A DNA stretch of 64,000 nucleotides from contig JAJTUP010000004.1 of assembly GCA_021399435.1 (NCBI GenBank), forward strand, positions 1,364,001 to 1,428,000, in the 5' to 3' direction. Both the position numbers and the translations under genes were made by a program. Under the pieces are notes generated by a model. It did no database searches, was not told where the DNA came from, and saw nothing but the letters and a program-made list of their open reading frames with translations. Position 1 is the first letter of the stretch. The number at the start of each line of letters is the position of its first letter. Below are positions 1 to 10,694 of the stretch, piece by piece. Origin of the DNA: Diaporthe sp. PMI_573 (lineage: Eukaryota > Ascomycota > Sordariomycetes > Diaporthales > Diaporthaceae).

Positions 1-239
1 GGAGGATGAGGTGGATGTGGTGGGAATGAAGCGCCTATGGGCGGCACGGGCCTTTGCATCTGTGGGGGTAGGGACACTGGCGCCACCATTGGCATGGGAC
101 GCTGCTGCTGATGCACCAGCGGCGGCAGCAGCGGCGGCGGCGGTCGGCCACCCATACCCGGCTGATAATGTTGAGGAGGGACCGGGATGGCGGGTGGTGA
201 TTGGGGCTGACCACCATTGAGATGGAAGAAGTCAACCAT
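1..239 (-). CDS. N-terminus of a Pro/Gln-rich protein, runs off left edge
   Basis: A minus-strand frame opens at an ATG (239-237) and stays open to base 1, giving 79 codons. The protein starts MVDFFHLNGG and becomes rich in proline, glutamine and methionine, with runs such as RPPPPLLPP. This is typical of the disordered N-termini of fungal transcription factors and RNA-binding proteins. No domain is visible, so I do not assign a function. The open frame, the good ATG and the strongly biased composition support a real gene whose remainder lies outside the window. Low-complexity sequence can stay open by chance, which limits confidence. Confidence 0.5.
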   Translation of the reverse strand, partial: MVDFFHLNGGQPQSPPAIPVPPQHYQPGMGGRPPPPLLPPLVHQQQRPMPMVAPVSLPPQMQRPVPPIGASFPPHPPHP

Positions 240-3200
240 GGTCACGAACGTGAAAGAGAGGTTCGACTACAGAGAAGCAAGAGCTGATTCTGCCTTGACC
301 AGAGAAGGGCGAGAGAGAGTTTGGATGAGAAGAGTGACTGCTCTCAGCCAGGGCGAGGCAGAGCCAGGCAGCAAGGTTCTAATATATTTGGGTGGTTCCG
401 GGAGGACAGGCAATCCGAAGCAGGTTGACCGGATGGTGTGCAACCCACATTCTTTTGGTGCGTCACGAAAGTGAGGCGAGGACAAGAAAGGCCACGCGGT
501 TCGTTCGTGTCGCAACGGAACGACTGAAGAATGAGACATGGAGGGACAGCCCACAGATATGAGCCACGCGTGTCTAGGACTTGGTGTCGAGAGCCGTCGA
601 GGTCACTCGGTACGCGGGTCACTCGGCCAGATGAACAGCTCCGAGGTCCTAGAGTGGTCTTGGACGGCTGCTGCCGCTGCGACCTTGCGATGAACCATAC
701 CCAAGATCAGCAGTCCGAGACTTGACTCGAGAAGATGGGAGCGGCCGACTACATGCACACCAACTTCGAGAAACAAATGCCGGGCGTGAAGAGGCGCTAC
801 TCGACATCATCCAATATGGACTAAAACATAGCAACGTCTCGCCCCACTCTGGCTTCTTCGGTGAGACGGAGTGTCACACACGCACACGCACACCTTCTTC
901 AACTCCATTGGTACAGTCTCGTTTACAATACGGGTCATGATTGGCCAGGCAGCATTCGGAGACCAGCGCGGACGCTCGAAGGATTGCCAAGACCGGGGGC
1001 TAAGCTCGAGCTCAGCTTGTCACCTAGTACTGCCAGACCAGACAGGTCGCGATCATGGCGGCCCTGGGTGGCCACAGGCACTGGCTGTGGCCGCGAGGAA
1101 ATGGTGAGATGCCCGCAGTTCTGAGCTAGTGATCACATATGCGGTGTATTTGTTGCTCAAAGATGTCAGGGGATGATCTGGTACGAGTTGGAGACATTGT
1201 GGTACCGCGACTACCGCCCGGCGCGACCTGACTGACGACTTGATACTCTCACCTCGACACTCGAGATTCACACCGAAACCTGTCCAGATATGTCTCTGAT
1301 TGTGAACAGGGGCGGGTAGTATTCAACAGCCCATGTGCCTGTATGCTGTACGACGCGGACCACCTGAGGCTCAATGGCCCGCATGGTTCGCCGAGACTGT
1401 GGAGCAAAGAAGGCAGCCGACCGGACGCCTTATTTCCACTTCTCTCGGGCAAACGCTAAGGCAATGCACAATAGCCCCAGCAAACGGTGGCCTCCAAATG
1501 CAGATGCAGCCTCATCTTATCCCCACACTTATTCTCCCATTCGCTCTTTTCTCGTCAAGTGACGGAGACCAGGGTCCGTATTCGCCAGCGGGATCTCCTC
1601 ACGTTGATAAGGTCTACACCCTCAAGTGCTCCTCCGCCGACTCCAACACCTCGGGCCCGATTTCTTACCGCGTACTTTAGCTTGTCTGCTTGTTTTCTTG
1701 CGTTAGACACAGCTCAAGCCACCCAGACATCTCTTCATCAATCGCCAATAAGCGATGTCTGCTGCTACGTCTGCGGCTCTGCGACCAATGCTGTCAAGTG
1801 AGAGGTCGGACGCCCGTGGCTGCTGACGAACTTGGCCTCAGGCTGCTGCATTGCATTTCAGCACTTTATTGTTTCTGCATCGACGATCTCAGTGCCTAAT
1901 GCACAAGGACGCAAACTCCGGGCTGGAATGCTGCTGATCGCGGACTACCATTCGTCAATAAAAGAGTCCGAAGGTCAATTTGAGCCGCAAGTCCTGCCCT
2001 GGCTAGATATTGTTTCTGGAAGGGGAGAACCTGTTCGTCGCCTTTCGTCTCTCTCGTATGCAGGAGACATGTTTCTCACTGTCTCATTGTGTGCATGCAC
2101 GCGTGCACCGCCGCATCCTGTGCTGCTTCACAATCGTGGATCGGAGAGCCCTTACTTCGTTCCAGTTTCTGGTTGTACATAGAAGGAGATCCACGATCAC
2201 CATTCACGTACTCATGGGTACCCATGCTCTCCTTACAGCGGCATTGTTATGTCATGCAGGCCGCCCTGCGGTGCGCGCCGATGCAGGCGGCCGATCGCAA
2301 GAACTCCACCCTCTTGCTTGGCCGGGCCAGATGCATTGGCCATGGCCAAATATGATGCAGGCTTCGCATATGCTAGGCTCACCGAGGTAGGCGTTGGGCA
2401 TGAAGCGAGCATATCTACCCAAGTCTGGTCCCTATGGTATCTACAGCACACGTCTGCGGATGGTATTGGTTCCCAGGCCTTGGTCCTGGCAGCTGTGTCC
2501 ATCTCATACGCACACTTTGGTGCATCGTATCGCATCATATCGCATCAGATGCAGTCGATCCATCACATTTCATATCGTATGCGTCCTACCCAATTGCCAA
2601 CGTCTGTACCTCGTTTCTCGGATCGCTGTGTGCAGGCTACACAAGGTGCGATGCCCAACAGCCCCCATTTATCTGACCACTATATGCACCGATACCCCAT
2701 GCGTCCCCTTTCCACTTCGACTTGACCGAGCTCGTTGCCACGCCACGTTTTTCTTGGTGCTGCATGAACACCTTGCTGTCGAAATCGATCGTTTCCCCCT
2801 GGAGTAGTCATTCGCCCACTCCCTCATGCATGCACGTAGTCATACGCCGTGCAACCGGAAAATTATATATGTACGATCAGCGCCCGGAACGCCCGGTTCG
2901 AGTCTGTGCTACGTGCCAGCGCCTGTGTGCAACATCGGGCCCCCATCTTTACCTCCTTGCTGACCCCCTCGCCAAGCTCTGCGGACAGAGAATCTTTTGT
3001 TTTGAGATGGTGTGAGGAGGGGGACAACAAAAGGGGCAAAATACAAAAGGAGAGAGCAAGGGGACCAAAGGACCCAAACCGCATCGATGGAAAAGGCGGT
3101 GGGTGCCCAACGGTTCCGCGGCGCCGACCCAATGCTGGACCACTGTGCCACCGGTGTCCTGCTGCTATGCGTTGTTGTCCAATGTTGCGGTGTGTCGCTC

Positions 3201-3875
3201 GACGATGCTGGTCGTGGATACTGAGGTGCTGTGCTCCGTAGCCCAGAGGAAAAGAGTTGGCCAATTCTTTTTTGTTGGGATGCGGCTCGTGGCAAGTGTG
3301 ATGAGTGACGGCCTCGAGTCCTTTTTGGAAGGTTGGCCAACGCATATGCTGTGGACTAGAAGAGTTTCTCGTGTTTCTCTTTTGTGTGTCGGTGCTTTCT
3401 CGATCTGTCATGGTTTTTGTGCAGTGATACGAAGCTCGCTCACTTTAATGACTGAGGAGCGGGCTACCGTATACAGATATCCGACAATGTGGAATCCTTG
3501 TCAACCTGTGCTGCCCTGCTTCATGCTCCCAAGGGTGCATGGATACTCAGGATCTTGTACCATAAAGGCTAGTTTTGTGGGCTCAGTGTTACCTGGACAG
3601 TTGGGGGGCAAATATGTGATACAATGCAGCTCTTCGTCAGAACTGTATGGAGATGCCCTGCACCGGGGGACTGATCCTAAGCACATTTTCGAGAAGCACA
3701 AGACGCTGACGATCGATGTCGAATTTATGTCCAGCTTGTATTACTTTACCACATGCATGCTGAAGCCCAGAAACCCAGAACCCAGTCCTATTGGAACTCG
3801 CCCAATCCGCCCACCTCCTCCCAAAACGCTTTTACCTTCTCATCCGCGGCAATCTCGGTATTCTTGCTGCAGCAT
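240..3875. other. Gene-poor stretch, no supported gene
   Basis: About 3.6 kb in which I find no convincing coding region on either strand. Open frames are short, overlap on both strands, and have no domain or splice structure. The longest (264 codons, plus strand, 3103-3897) overlaps the end of a relic gene on the other strand and resembles no protein I know. The right-hand part holds imperfect short repeats (for example ATCGCAT-like units near 2525-2550). It probably includes the 5' region of the gene leaving the left edge. Confidence 0.5.
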
Positions 3876-4486
3876 TTACTCATTCATCTGCTTATGAATG
3901 AAATCTAATGCAAAGTCAGTCGAGACAGAGTGGATAGTTGAATGAGATTGATGACACCGACCGGGGATCTCAGGCATCCAGCTTGACCTGTCTTTACAGA
4001 AGAACTCTCCCTTGGGCGGCAACTGGTCAGGATCATATAATGTCCCATACATGGATTACCTGAATTTGAATGCAGCTTATTCCTGTTGTGACTAATGCAT
4101 CAGCTCGTGTTCTTGGGATTACCACTCGTTGACCCGAAAGACCGACCCATACCCCGTATTCACATGTGAACGAGCCGCAATTGTCGCAGAATTCCCTTGC
4201 CAGTGTTGCCACGACGTTCTCGTGCTTGCAAAGCTTTGGCGCTCCTCGACTGTACTGAAGCTCTCAATTGGGATCTAATCAACGAGCGTAACACGACTGC
4301 GTGTCTGTGGCGACATGGCCAAGAAGGGAGCATGCATACCTTGGATTTTGACCCGAAGTTCGTGGCGAATGCTTTCTTGCAGCTCGAGCAGTGACACAAT
4401 GATGTCCTCGCGGAGTCGGCGGAATCAAGCTTGACGGTGTAGCGCAGCTTCCTGCATGTGCAGGTGCCGGTGAGATTGAGAGCCAT
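3876..4486 (-). pseudogene. Relic of a GFA/CENP-V-like zinc protein
   Basis: Starting at the ATG of MALNLTG (4486), the frame shows the GFA-domain cysteines: GTCTC, then LCHCSSCKKAF. A GT-AG intron (4255-4339) leads to an exon with LAREFCDNCGSF, the second zinc CxxC. A second intron (4083-4152) leads to the C-terminal exon, which ends in LPPKGEFFC and WMPEIPG, the usual end of this family. That last exon carries two in-frame TAA stops (4079-4077 and 4058-4056) inside otherwise alignable sequence. Members of this family bind zinc and are annotated as glutathione-dependent formaldehyde-activating-like proteins, mostly of unknown substrate. I call it a pseudogene. A different splice pattern that removes both stops cannot be fully excluded, but the exon needed would be improbably short. 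Confidence 0.68.
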
Positions 4487-5610
4487 CGGGGACAAGAGTC
4501 TCCAGGGTGCAGTTGGTTTCAAGATGGATCGGGGTCCAAAGTATCGATGTCCGAGTACTAGTAGACGATACAGAGTTGTTTACTCACGGAGTCTCTCTTT
4601 CGTATTATTATTCTGAGCTGTACATCAAACGGACCTCGTTGTCTGATGATCGGCATTGGTTCTTCTAAGGCCGGTGAAGCGCCACCACACGCAGCCTATC
4701 GTCATCGTATGTCACGGTGATTCAACAGATCTGGTACCTAGGCGTGGCTATTTCGACCTTCCGCCTTTCCATTTACAAATTGCCACCATCTCCTCAATTG
4801 TAGGTAAATTCACTCTCGGGGTTCTCTTGCCAGAGACCAGCGAAGAAGTCGTTCAATGTTGTGGACGATGAATTGCGAACACGAAGATACTTCTCCGGGC
4901 TCTGATACATCGAAGAGTACTTGGTATAGGTTAGGTATCTCAAGGTTCATTTGATAGCACAGATTCATTGTTTTCCTGCCGCTTGAGCGCAAGAAACTCA
5001 TGGATAGCTGTGGAGGTTGACTAAGCCTTTTTTCACATGCCAAACTAGCCACAAAAAAAGATAAATGTTGGTATGACTGGAAAAACCATGTATAATCTTT
5101 TGAGCGAGATACAAGTCTTCTATGGCGCGTTTATCTGAATAACTCACATATATTAGTACAAGAACTCCACCATATCTTCAAATATCACAATACACCATTG
5201 TGGAGCCCCCTGTGGCTTGGACACCATCTACCTTGTTACCTATATCAGGAACTTCCGGAGGAGGTAATCCCATAGGAGGCTATTCCATAGGAGGACATCT
5301 CATAGGAGGTTAAGCAAGGAGGAATCCCTGTGTGGTTCATTAGGCGTGTTCACGCTGTGGCCGCGTAGCAGACACCCAAGCAAGACTCGTCAAAGATATT
5401 TCTCAACGTTTTTCTCAGCCGCTATTGGTTCACAGGACACCTTCGCTTCAAAGATGGACCTGGGAAAAAGCAATCATTTCCTAATACCTCGCGAGCCAAA
5501 GACCATATTCCTACACCGCTATTCTACAGAAACGTAGGGGCAACACGACCAGCCGCTTCTGGTTCGATTTCTCGTGTCCAACGTTGAACATTGAACTAAT
5601 AGACGTGCGG
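4487..5610. other. No gene seen; tandem repeat inside
   Basis: A gene-free 1.1 kb between two relic genes. Short frames exist on both strands but none has a recognisable domain. A 15-bp tandem repeat sits at 5260-5309. The neighbouring relics suggest this is old, decaying sequence. Confidence 0.45.
5260..5322. repeat. 15-bp tandem repeat, about 3.3 copies
   Basis: Units start at 5260, 5275, 5290 and 5305, each beginning GGAGG and mostly ending CCATA or TCATA; a further GGAGG lies at 5318-5322. The exact 15-bp period is divisible by three. On the minus strand one frame reads a Pro-Pro-Met pentapeptide pattern broken by stops, so it may be a decayed protein repeat. No function is assigned. Confidence 0.6.
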
Positions 5611-6600
5611 CTACTGCTGTACACCAACAGTTTTGGCCAGGTCATCTCATCCTTCACAGATCTTCAACGTGTCCTCGCATTTATCCTTGATCCTAGTCAA
5701 GTGGCTCTATTAGCGGAACAGTCTTTCCAACAGCCATCCCAGTGCCCTTGACCAGCTCGATCATCCACGTCCTGGCTTTGTTCGAGTCGCCTGACTCGTT
5801 TCATATAACACTCTGTTCAAAAGTCTGGACGCCTGTGGTCTTTGCTAGTAAAAACAAGTACTAGGAGCAAAAGATCCTAGGGTATCAGGGTCCCAGCCAA
5901 GGAAGACTTAGGCCTGGATAGGATACACCACACGCACCTGCATTGAATTGGGAGCACAAGTCCACGCGCGGCGCCACGTGGTTGATGTTCCTGAACGCGC
6001 GGATCCGGAGCCGTGCTCAACAAGTACCTAGTACTTTTAGGCCTGGCACAACTATAGCGAGCTCCTTGGGGAGACACCCCACGACTCCTACATCAATAGG
6101 ATCGAGCCCTCGGATTACCTAGTTTGGATAGATATAACAGTCGATGTAGCACCGGACCTTCAATTGCGAACTAGGTTGAACAATACCCGGCCACGCTAGG
6201 GTTGGCGCTATTCTTCGGTCAGGATATCATACTACTGGTACCATACATAGAGAGGTCGCTCGGATTCACTGCAAGCTCATGAAAAGTGAGGTGTCCGTCC
6301 TCTTAGCTCGCAGGTTTGGCAGAAGCTCACGCGAGATATTGAGTGGGCCATGAAAGTTGGTCTGGAAGACGTCCTCCAGATCATTCTGTCTAGAAAGCAA
6401 GTCATCAGAACGGCCAAGACAAGGAGAGATTTGGGACATAGTACGTGAGCCCTTCGAATGCTACATCCGGGACATGGCTTGCCTTATTGACGATAACATC
6501 GATACCTCCAGGGCAGGCGTCCCATACTTCCTCCACCCTGGCCGCAATGGCATCTTAGGGCGTCGTTACGTCCAGGTCTATGATGATCCACCTGTCGGCT
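5611..6600 (-). pseudogene. Relic of a short-chain dehydrogenase/reductase (SDR)
   Basis: Pieces of an SDR occur in the right order on the minus strand. They are IIIDLDVTTP, then GGIDVIVNKAS (family VNNAG), AFEGLT, a GT-AG intron (6390-6444), then VFQTNFHGPLNISRELL. Next comes YCST-stop-FAIEG, where the catalytic YxxxK lysine codon is TAG (6173-6171). The C-terminal part has ELVKGTGMAVGK and RIKDKCEDTLKICEG, then a TGA where tryptophan is expected (5649-5647). A TAA also interrupts DVTTP/DAIAA (6557-6555). The N-terminal Rossmann TGxxxGxG segment was not found. Several changes fit C-to-T or G-to-A transitions, as left by repeat-induced point mutation (RIP). An ancestral SDR is clear; it cannot be active now. 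Confidence 0.75.
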
Positions 6601-6777
6601 GGTTTCAGTAATTCTGTGTGAGCTATATTGCTCTCCATCCCCTAGGACAACCCCATTTTAGCAGTACCCCGGGGTATACATGCCAGTGGCAGATGAGCAA
6701 GTTTACAAATATCAGCGGAAATAACTACCCGTGACACCATTAGAATAATAAATGTCACAAACCGTCGTGGTAAACGA

Positions 6778-8471
6778 CTATATATTAATGATGCTGAGCC
6801 GTAAGATGACCTGATATCACTGTGAGCTGGTATGAATGTGTGAGACGAGATGTTGGCTTACCTTCTCGATATATCTTGCCCCAACAACGATGCCATCTTC
6901 GTCTTCGAACTCACTTTGATCCCCAAAGTCATCGTTATTGTCGTCCAGGCACGTCAGGCAAGTCTCCACAACCCTCGCGTATTCTGTTCCCATCACCTTG
7001 GGGAGCTCGAAGCGAGCAAGTGACAAGATACGATCCTGGCCTGAGAGCAGGACGTATCTTAGGAGTTGCCCACCTTTAGCTGTAGTTGGAGCGCCGAGAA
7101 GCGCCGTCGGCTTGATACTCCCATCCTGCGGGTCATACTCCACGAAGCTCCTCCAAAAGCCGACCTCGAGAAGCACCACACCGAGACTGTAGATATCATG
7201 CTGCATTATGTATTTCTCCTGTGGACTGGTTCCCTGTCGATTGGGATGCAGATACAGGTTTCCCTCGAATGTCTGGTCTCCGAGCCGCTGGGTTCCGCCC
7301 TCCTCCTTGCGAAAGTTCTCAAAGCCGACGAGGAACACGGATGGGAAGAGAGACCCGGCTGAAGAATCGAAGCTCAAAATGGACTCAGGGCGCAAATTCT
7401 TGTGGACGAAGCCGAACGTGTGGACGAAGCCCACTGACTTGGCCAGGTTTCTTGCAAGCAGGAGGCGATAGGTGAGGGACTCCGGCGCCGGGATGTTGAG
7501 CAGAACGTCACGGAGAGCCTTCGGGTTTGAGCGCCCAGATGGCACTCCAAATATTAGCGTGAAGTTCATAGCTGATTGTGACGCTTGTTCGGTCGAATTC
7601 GCGACAAATGCTTTACAGTTGAGGAGGCCAAACGCGTCAGGGTCCTTGTGCTGTAGTTTACGGGCAAGGTCGCGTGTTCCTCGCTTGACGTCGTTGTACT
7701 TGGCCAGCGGTGGGCAATTAACTTTGTTGAGAATGAAGGATGACACTGCACCATTTGCACTTCTCTGAGCAAGAAGCGCGTCTGACATTGGAATCTCTGC
7801 GATCTGCATATCTTCGAGAAACTCAGCGGTCCGGCTGAGACTGGTACCAGCTTCTTTGATAGCGGTGCTCGAGATATCTCCGTGGAGTCCGGCTCGTATC
7901 GGAAGAATCGATGGAGTCGTCTCCGTGATCGCTGGCCCAACTCGTGTCAAGGCGGCGTCAACACGTGGGCTGGACATTCTCAAGATCAGAAACCACGTCA
8001 GGTCCGCATTTTTCATCCACTCTTCAGCGTCTCTCAATGTCCTGTCAAGGCTATACTTTTTCAGGGCAAATTTAAGTCTCTTCACCTCGAGTTCGTAGTG
8101 TGACTCATCATCCTTGACATTAATAACCTCTTCAAGAGCTTTATTGACAACCTCCAGCTTCATCTGCAGAGTTAATAGGATGGTTTTATACATCGCTCGA
8201 TGGTTGTTGTTCATCAAGGGCTCGATGTGAACAATGTTGCTCAGCTGCTCGTCAAGCCGGACCCACCCTTGTGCGAGTCTCAGAAGACACTCAGAGATCT
8301 CTGCATGCGCATGCTTGAACGACGAGCACAAGACCATGAGCTCTCTGCCATATCTACGCCAGTTTTGTAAGCGCCAATGGCCCACACAGGGGAGGGCAAG
8401 GAAGTGGGACTATACTTGAGGCACAAGTCGACAACGCCGGGTACGGCCAACCCAAGACCGATAGCTTCCAT
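6778..8471 (-). CDS. HeLo-like domain protein with C-terminal pseudokinase
   Basis: Three exons (8471-8416, 8353-6862, 6810-6778) with GT-AG introns of 62 and 51 nt give 1581 nt, 526 residues, in phase throughout. The N-terminus (MEAIGLGLAVPGVVDLCLKYG) and about 140 following helical residues match the HeLo-like / prion-inhibition-and-propagation domain used in fungal cell-death proteins. The second half is kinase-like (about 285-490) but lacks a Gly-rich loop. The HRD position reads HKN (about 336-338), and the DFG region reads VGFENF (about 361-366), so catalytic aspartates are missing: a pseudokinase. By family knowledge, HeLo-type domains attack membranes; here the pseudokinase could be the regulatory part. 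It is divergent from a kinase gene about 0.5 kb away. The last small exon (VILRLSIINI) is inferred; without it the frame ends at 6817. Confidence 0.82.
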
Positions 8472-8983
8472 GCTTCAGTCGTCGTGTGGTCTCAAGGATC
8501 AATCCGCTCTAGTGATGAAGTCGTTCCATGAACGAGTAGTTGAATACCTCGGGCTGTTGAATTACTTGGCGCGGTGGATTGATGATTTTCAGCTGTATAA
8601 GCATCTGCTCAGCCGCCCTTCCCGCCGCAGCAGTCAAGAAGGCGACCCGCCCGAGTAGAAACCGGGCCTGAGGGTTAAGCCTCATAAGAACGGAAGGAAT
8701 CGCTTAAAGTTCCTAGTCGGGAATTTGACCCCTTCTGGAAATCCGAGCTGGAAGCGCTTGTGCTTCGCCGCAACCAACTCGAATCAGAGACAGGCTTGGG
8801 GTGTACAAAGCAGGCATTGCTGCCCCCCTTCCAAGACGCGAACCATCCTCGTTTAACCCAAATATTGATCAGCCCGTCGCCCTCCCCTAGACCGCCGGAG
8901 AAAAGCCCCGGGGAAGGGGCAGGCAACCTCAACTTGACAACCCCATTCTCAGTCTACTCCGTCTCCACAACCTCAAGCGACAA
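8472..8983. other. Divergent intergenic region, with a possible missing upstream exon of the kinase gene
   Basis: About 0.5 kb between the HeLo-pseudokinase start and the supported kinase frame. From about 8689 to 9020 one plus-strand frame reads like real protein (for example EFDPFWKSELEALVLRRNQL) and ends at a plausible donor (GTATGG at 9021). It has no ATG after the last upstream stop. It is probably an N-terminal exon of the kinase gene or what is left of one, so the shared promoter would lie between about 8472 and 8690. Confidence 0.4.
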
Positions 8984-10451
8984 ATGGGTTTCTCGCTGCG
9001 CGGAGTGGTTCAATCGCCAAGTATGGCCCACGAAAATTCGGCCCTCGATATCTCTCTCGAGGGCCTGCCGGGGCTGATGCAAGAAAGAATCCGCGGTTCC
9101 AGGCGACGGGCAATGCGGCAAACCGGTTCATATGGGCGACCTCAGATATTCCACACCGCATCGCACTCTCAAGGAGCACATGAGTCTGAAGTATGGGAAC
9201 AAGAGCAGAAACAATTGGCAAGTGGGGGGAATGGGTGTGTCGTTGTCCTACAGTTCAGAGTCTCGCCTGCTGGCGGCCCGGGCTGCCCACCAGAGCGTCG
9301 AGCAGTCAAGGTCATCCCGGTGGACGACAAGCGCTGGAAATACTATCTACGCGAGCTCGACGCCCTAGTCAGGTTCTCAGGCAAAAAGGCAAGTTCCTCT
9401 TCGCCATGACCTCAATAAGAAAGGATCACTGATGGTTCAAATCATGTAATACAGTACAGTGAATCTTTCTTCAATTTTCTCGGATGGTACAAGTTCGACT
9501 TCGAAGATCAACTATTTATCATAACGGAATATTGCGAAAGTGGTGATTTGAGAAGGTACCTGGAAGATCCGCCCGACTGTCATGGCCTCCCTGAACGTGA
9601 GGTGAAGGAGATCGCTTGGCAAGTCTTGCAAGCCATACGGATCATGCACGGGGAGGAGTGCATTCACGGCGATATCAAGCTGAATGTGAGGATATACTCG
9701 CTTAACAAAGTGCATTGCAGGACTAATTACTCTATTTGTACATTTATAGAACGTGCTCATCGTCCAGAGTCCCCCGGCCCATTGGAAGGTCAAAGTCTGC
9801 GATCTTGGGCTTAGTAAACGCGTCGAGCAAGCCGCCGGCGACAACGCGTCAACGTCGATTAACTACTACTCACCAGGCTATTGTCCCCCGGAGAAGCTTC
9901 TGAACTACGACAACCACGAAGACATCGATGGCTACAAAGTAGATATGTGGTGTTTCGGAGAGCTAGTGCTGCGAGCCCTGACTGGCGAGGCGTCCTTCAA
10001 GAACGCGAAGGACTTGCATACGTGGTGCCAGACAGGCGAGGGATACCCCGACCAGCGCCTGCGGGATTTAGAAGTCAGTGAAGGCGTCATCGACTTTCTC
10101 CACTCGGTCATGGCCTGCGAGCCGGCAACCAGGCCGACAGCGGAAGCTGCTTGTGGGCATCGCTGGTGGGCAGATCTTGAACCTCGATCACCATCAAGAG
10201 AACCTACTCCTGGCCCCTCGAGGCCCGAAAATATGTCGCTCCGGTCGGCTCCGGATATGCGTCTTCCTGTTGAGGCACCTAACATAAGGCAGAATGGCCG
10301 GCGCCCTCAACAGTCTCTTGGTCATGACGCTACGCCTTATCCGAGATGGGAGACCCCTAATTCTGGCTGGGCCATACCGGGACTCATTCCCTCCATCGGT
10401 TGTGACCAGACCCCAATTTACCCAGCCCAATACAAACAGGCTCCCATATGA
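8984..10451 (+). CDS. Serine/threonine protein kinase, probably damaged at its ends
   Basis: Supported exons: 8984-9388, 9455-9685 and 9750-10451. The first intron (9389-9454) is GC-AG with a classical GCAAGT donor; the second (9686-9749) is GT-AG. Kinase motifs are in order: Gly-rich loop LASGGNGCVVV, RAVKVI lysine, HGDIKLNN (catalytic Asp kept), VCDLGLS (DFG as DLG), CPPEKL (APE), DMWCFGEL. The start is uncertain. In a neighbouring frame, 9084 to about 9210 reads TLKEHMSLKYGNKSR, which fits the segment that usually precedes the Gly-rich loop. That implies a one-base shift near 9205-9215. The tail after about 10190 is disordered and other frames look coding, so the 3' end may be broken too. 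The kinase core itself looks intact. It is divergent from the HeLo-pseudokinase gene. Confidence 0.68.
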
Positions 10452-10689
10452 TGACAGTTCGCTCGCATCACTTGATCATCCGGAGGCACTGCAACAACGG
10501 GGCTATGACAACAGGAGACGAACGGATCTCATATCCGAACCATACACTGAGCTATATGGACCGCAACAACGAAGTCACACTTATGGGGAACAACTTGTAG
10601 ACCATTGATATATGGACCACAGATCGTCATGGCGAGATCTGGGTACAAACGATACCACCACACAGGAAAGCTTCCTCTCCTGTCCCAGA

Positions 10690-10694
10690 TAGAC
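10690..10694. repeat. Target-site duplication, left copy (TAGAC)
   Basis: TAGAC lies directly left of the LTR and is repeated exactly at 10982-10986 on the right. A 5-bp duplication is the expected footprint of retroviral-type integration. Confidence 0.85.

Noticed and set aside
2863..3411. 182-codon minus-strand open frame
   Set aside because: Overlaps open frames in other phases on both strands, no splice or domain support; likely chance in noncoding sequence.
3103..3897. 264-codon plus-strand open frame
   Set aside because: No domain, composition unlike its neighbours, and its end lies antisense to the clearly recognisable last exon of the GFA-like relic.
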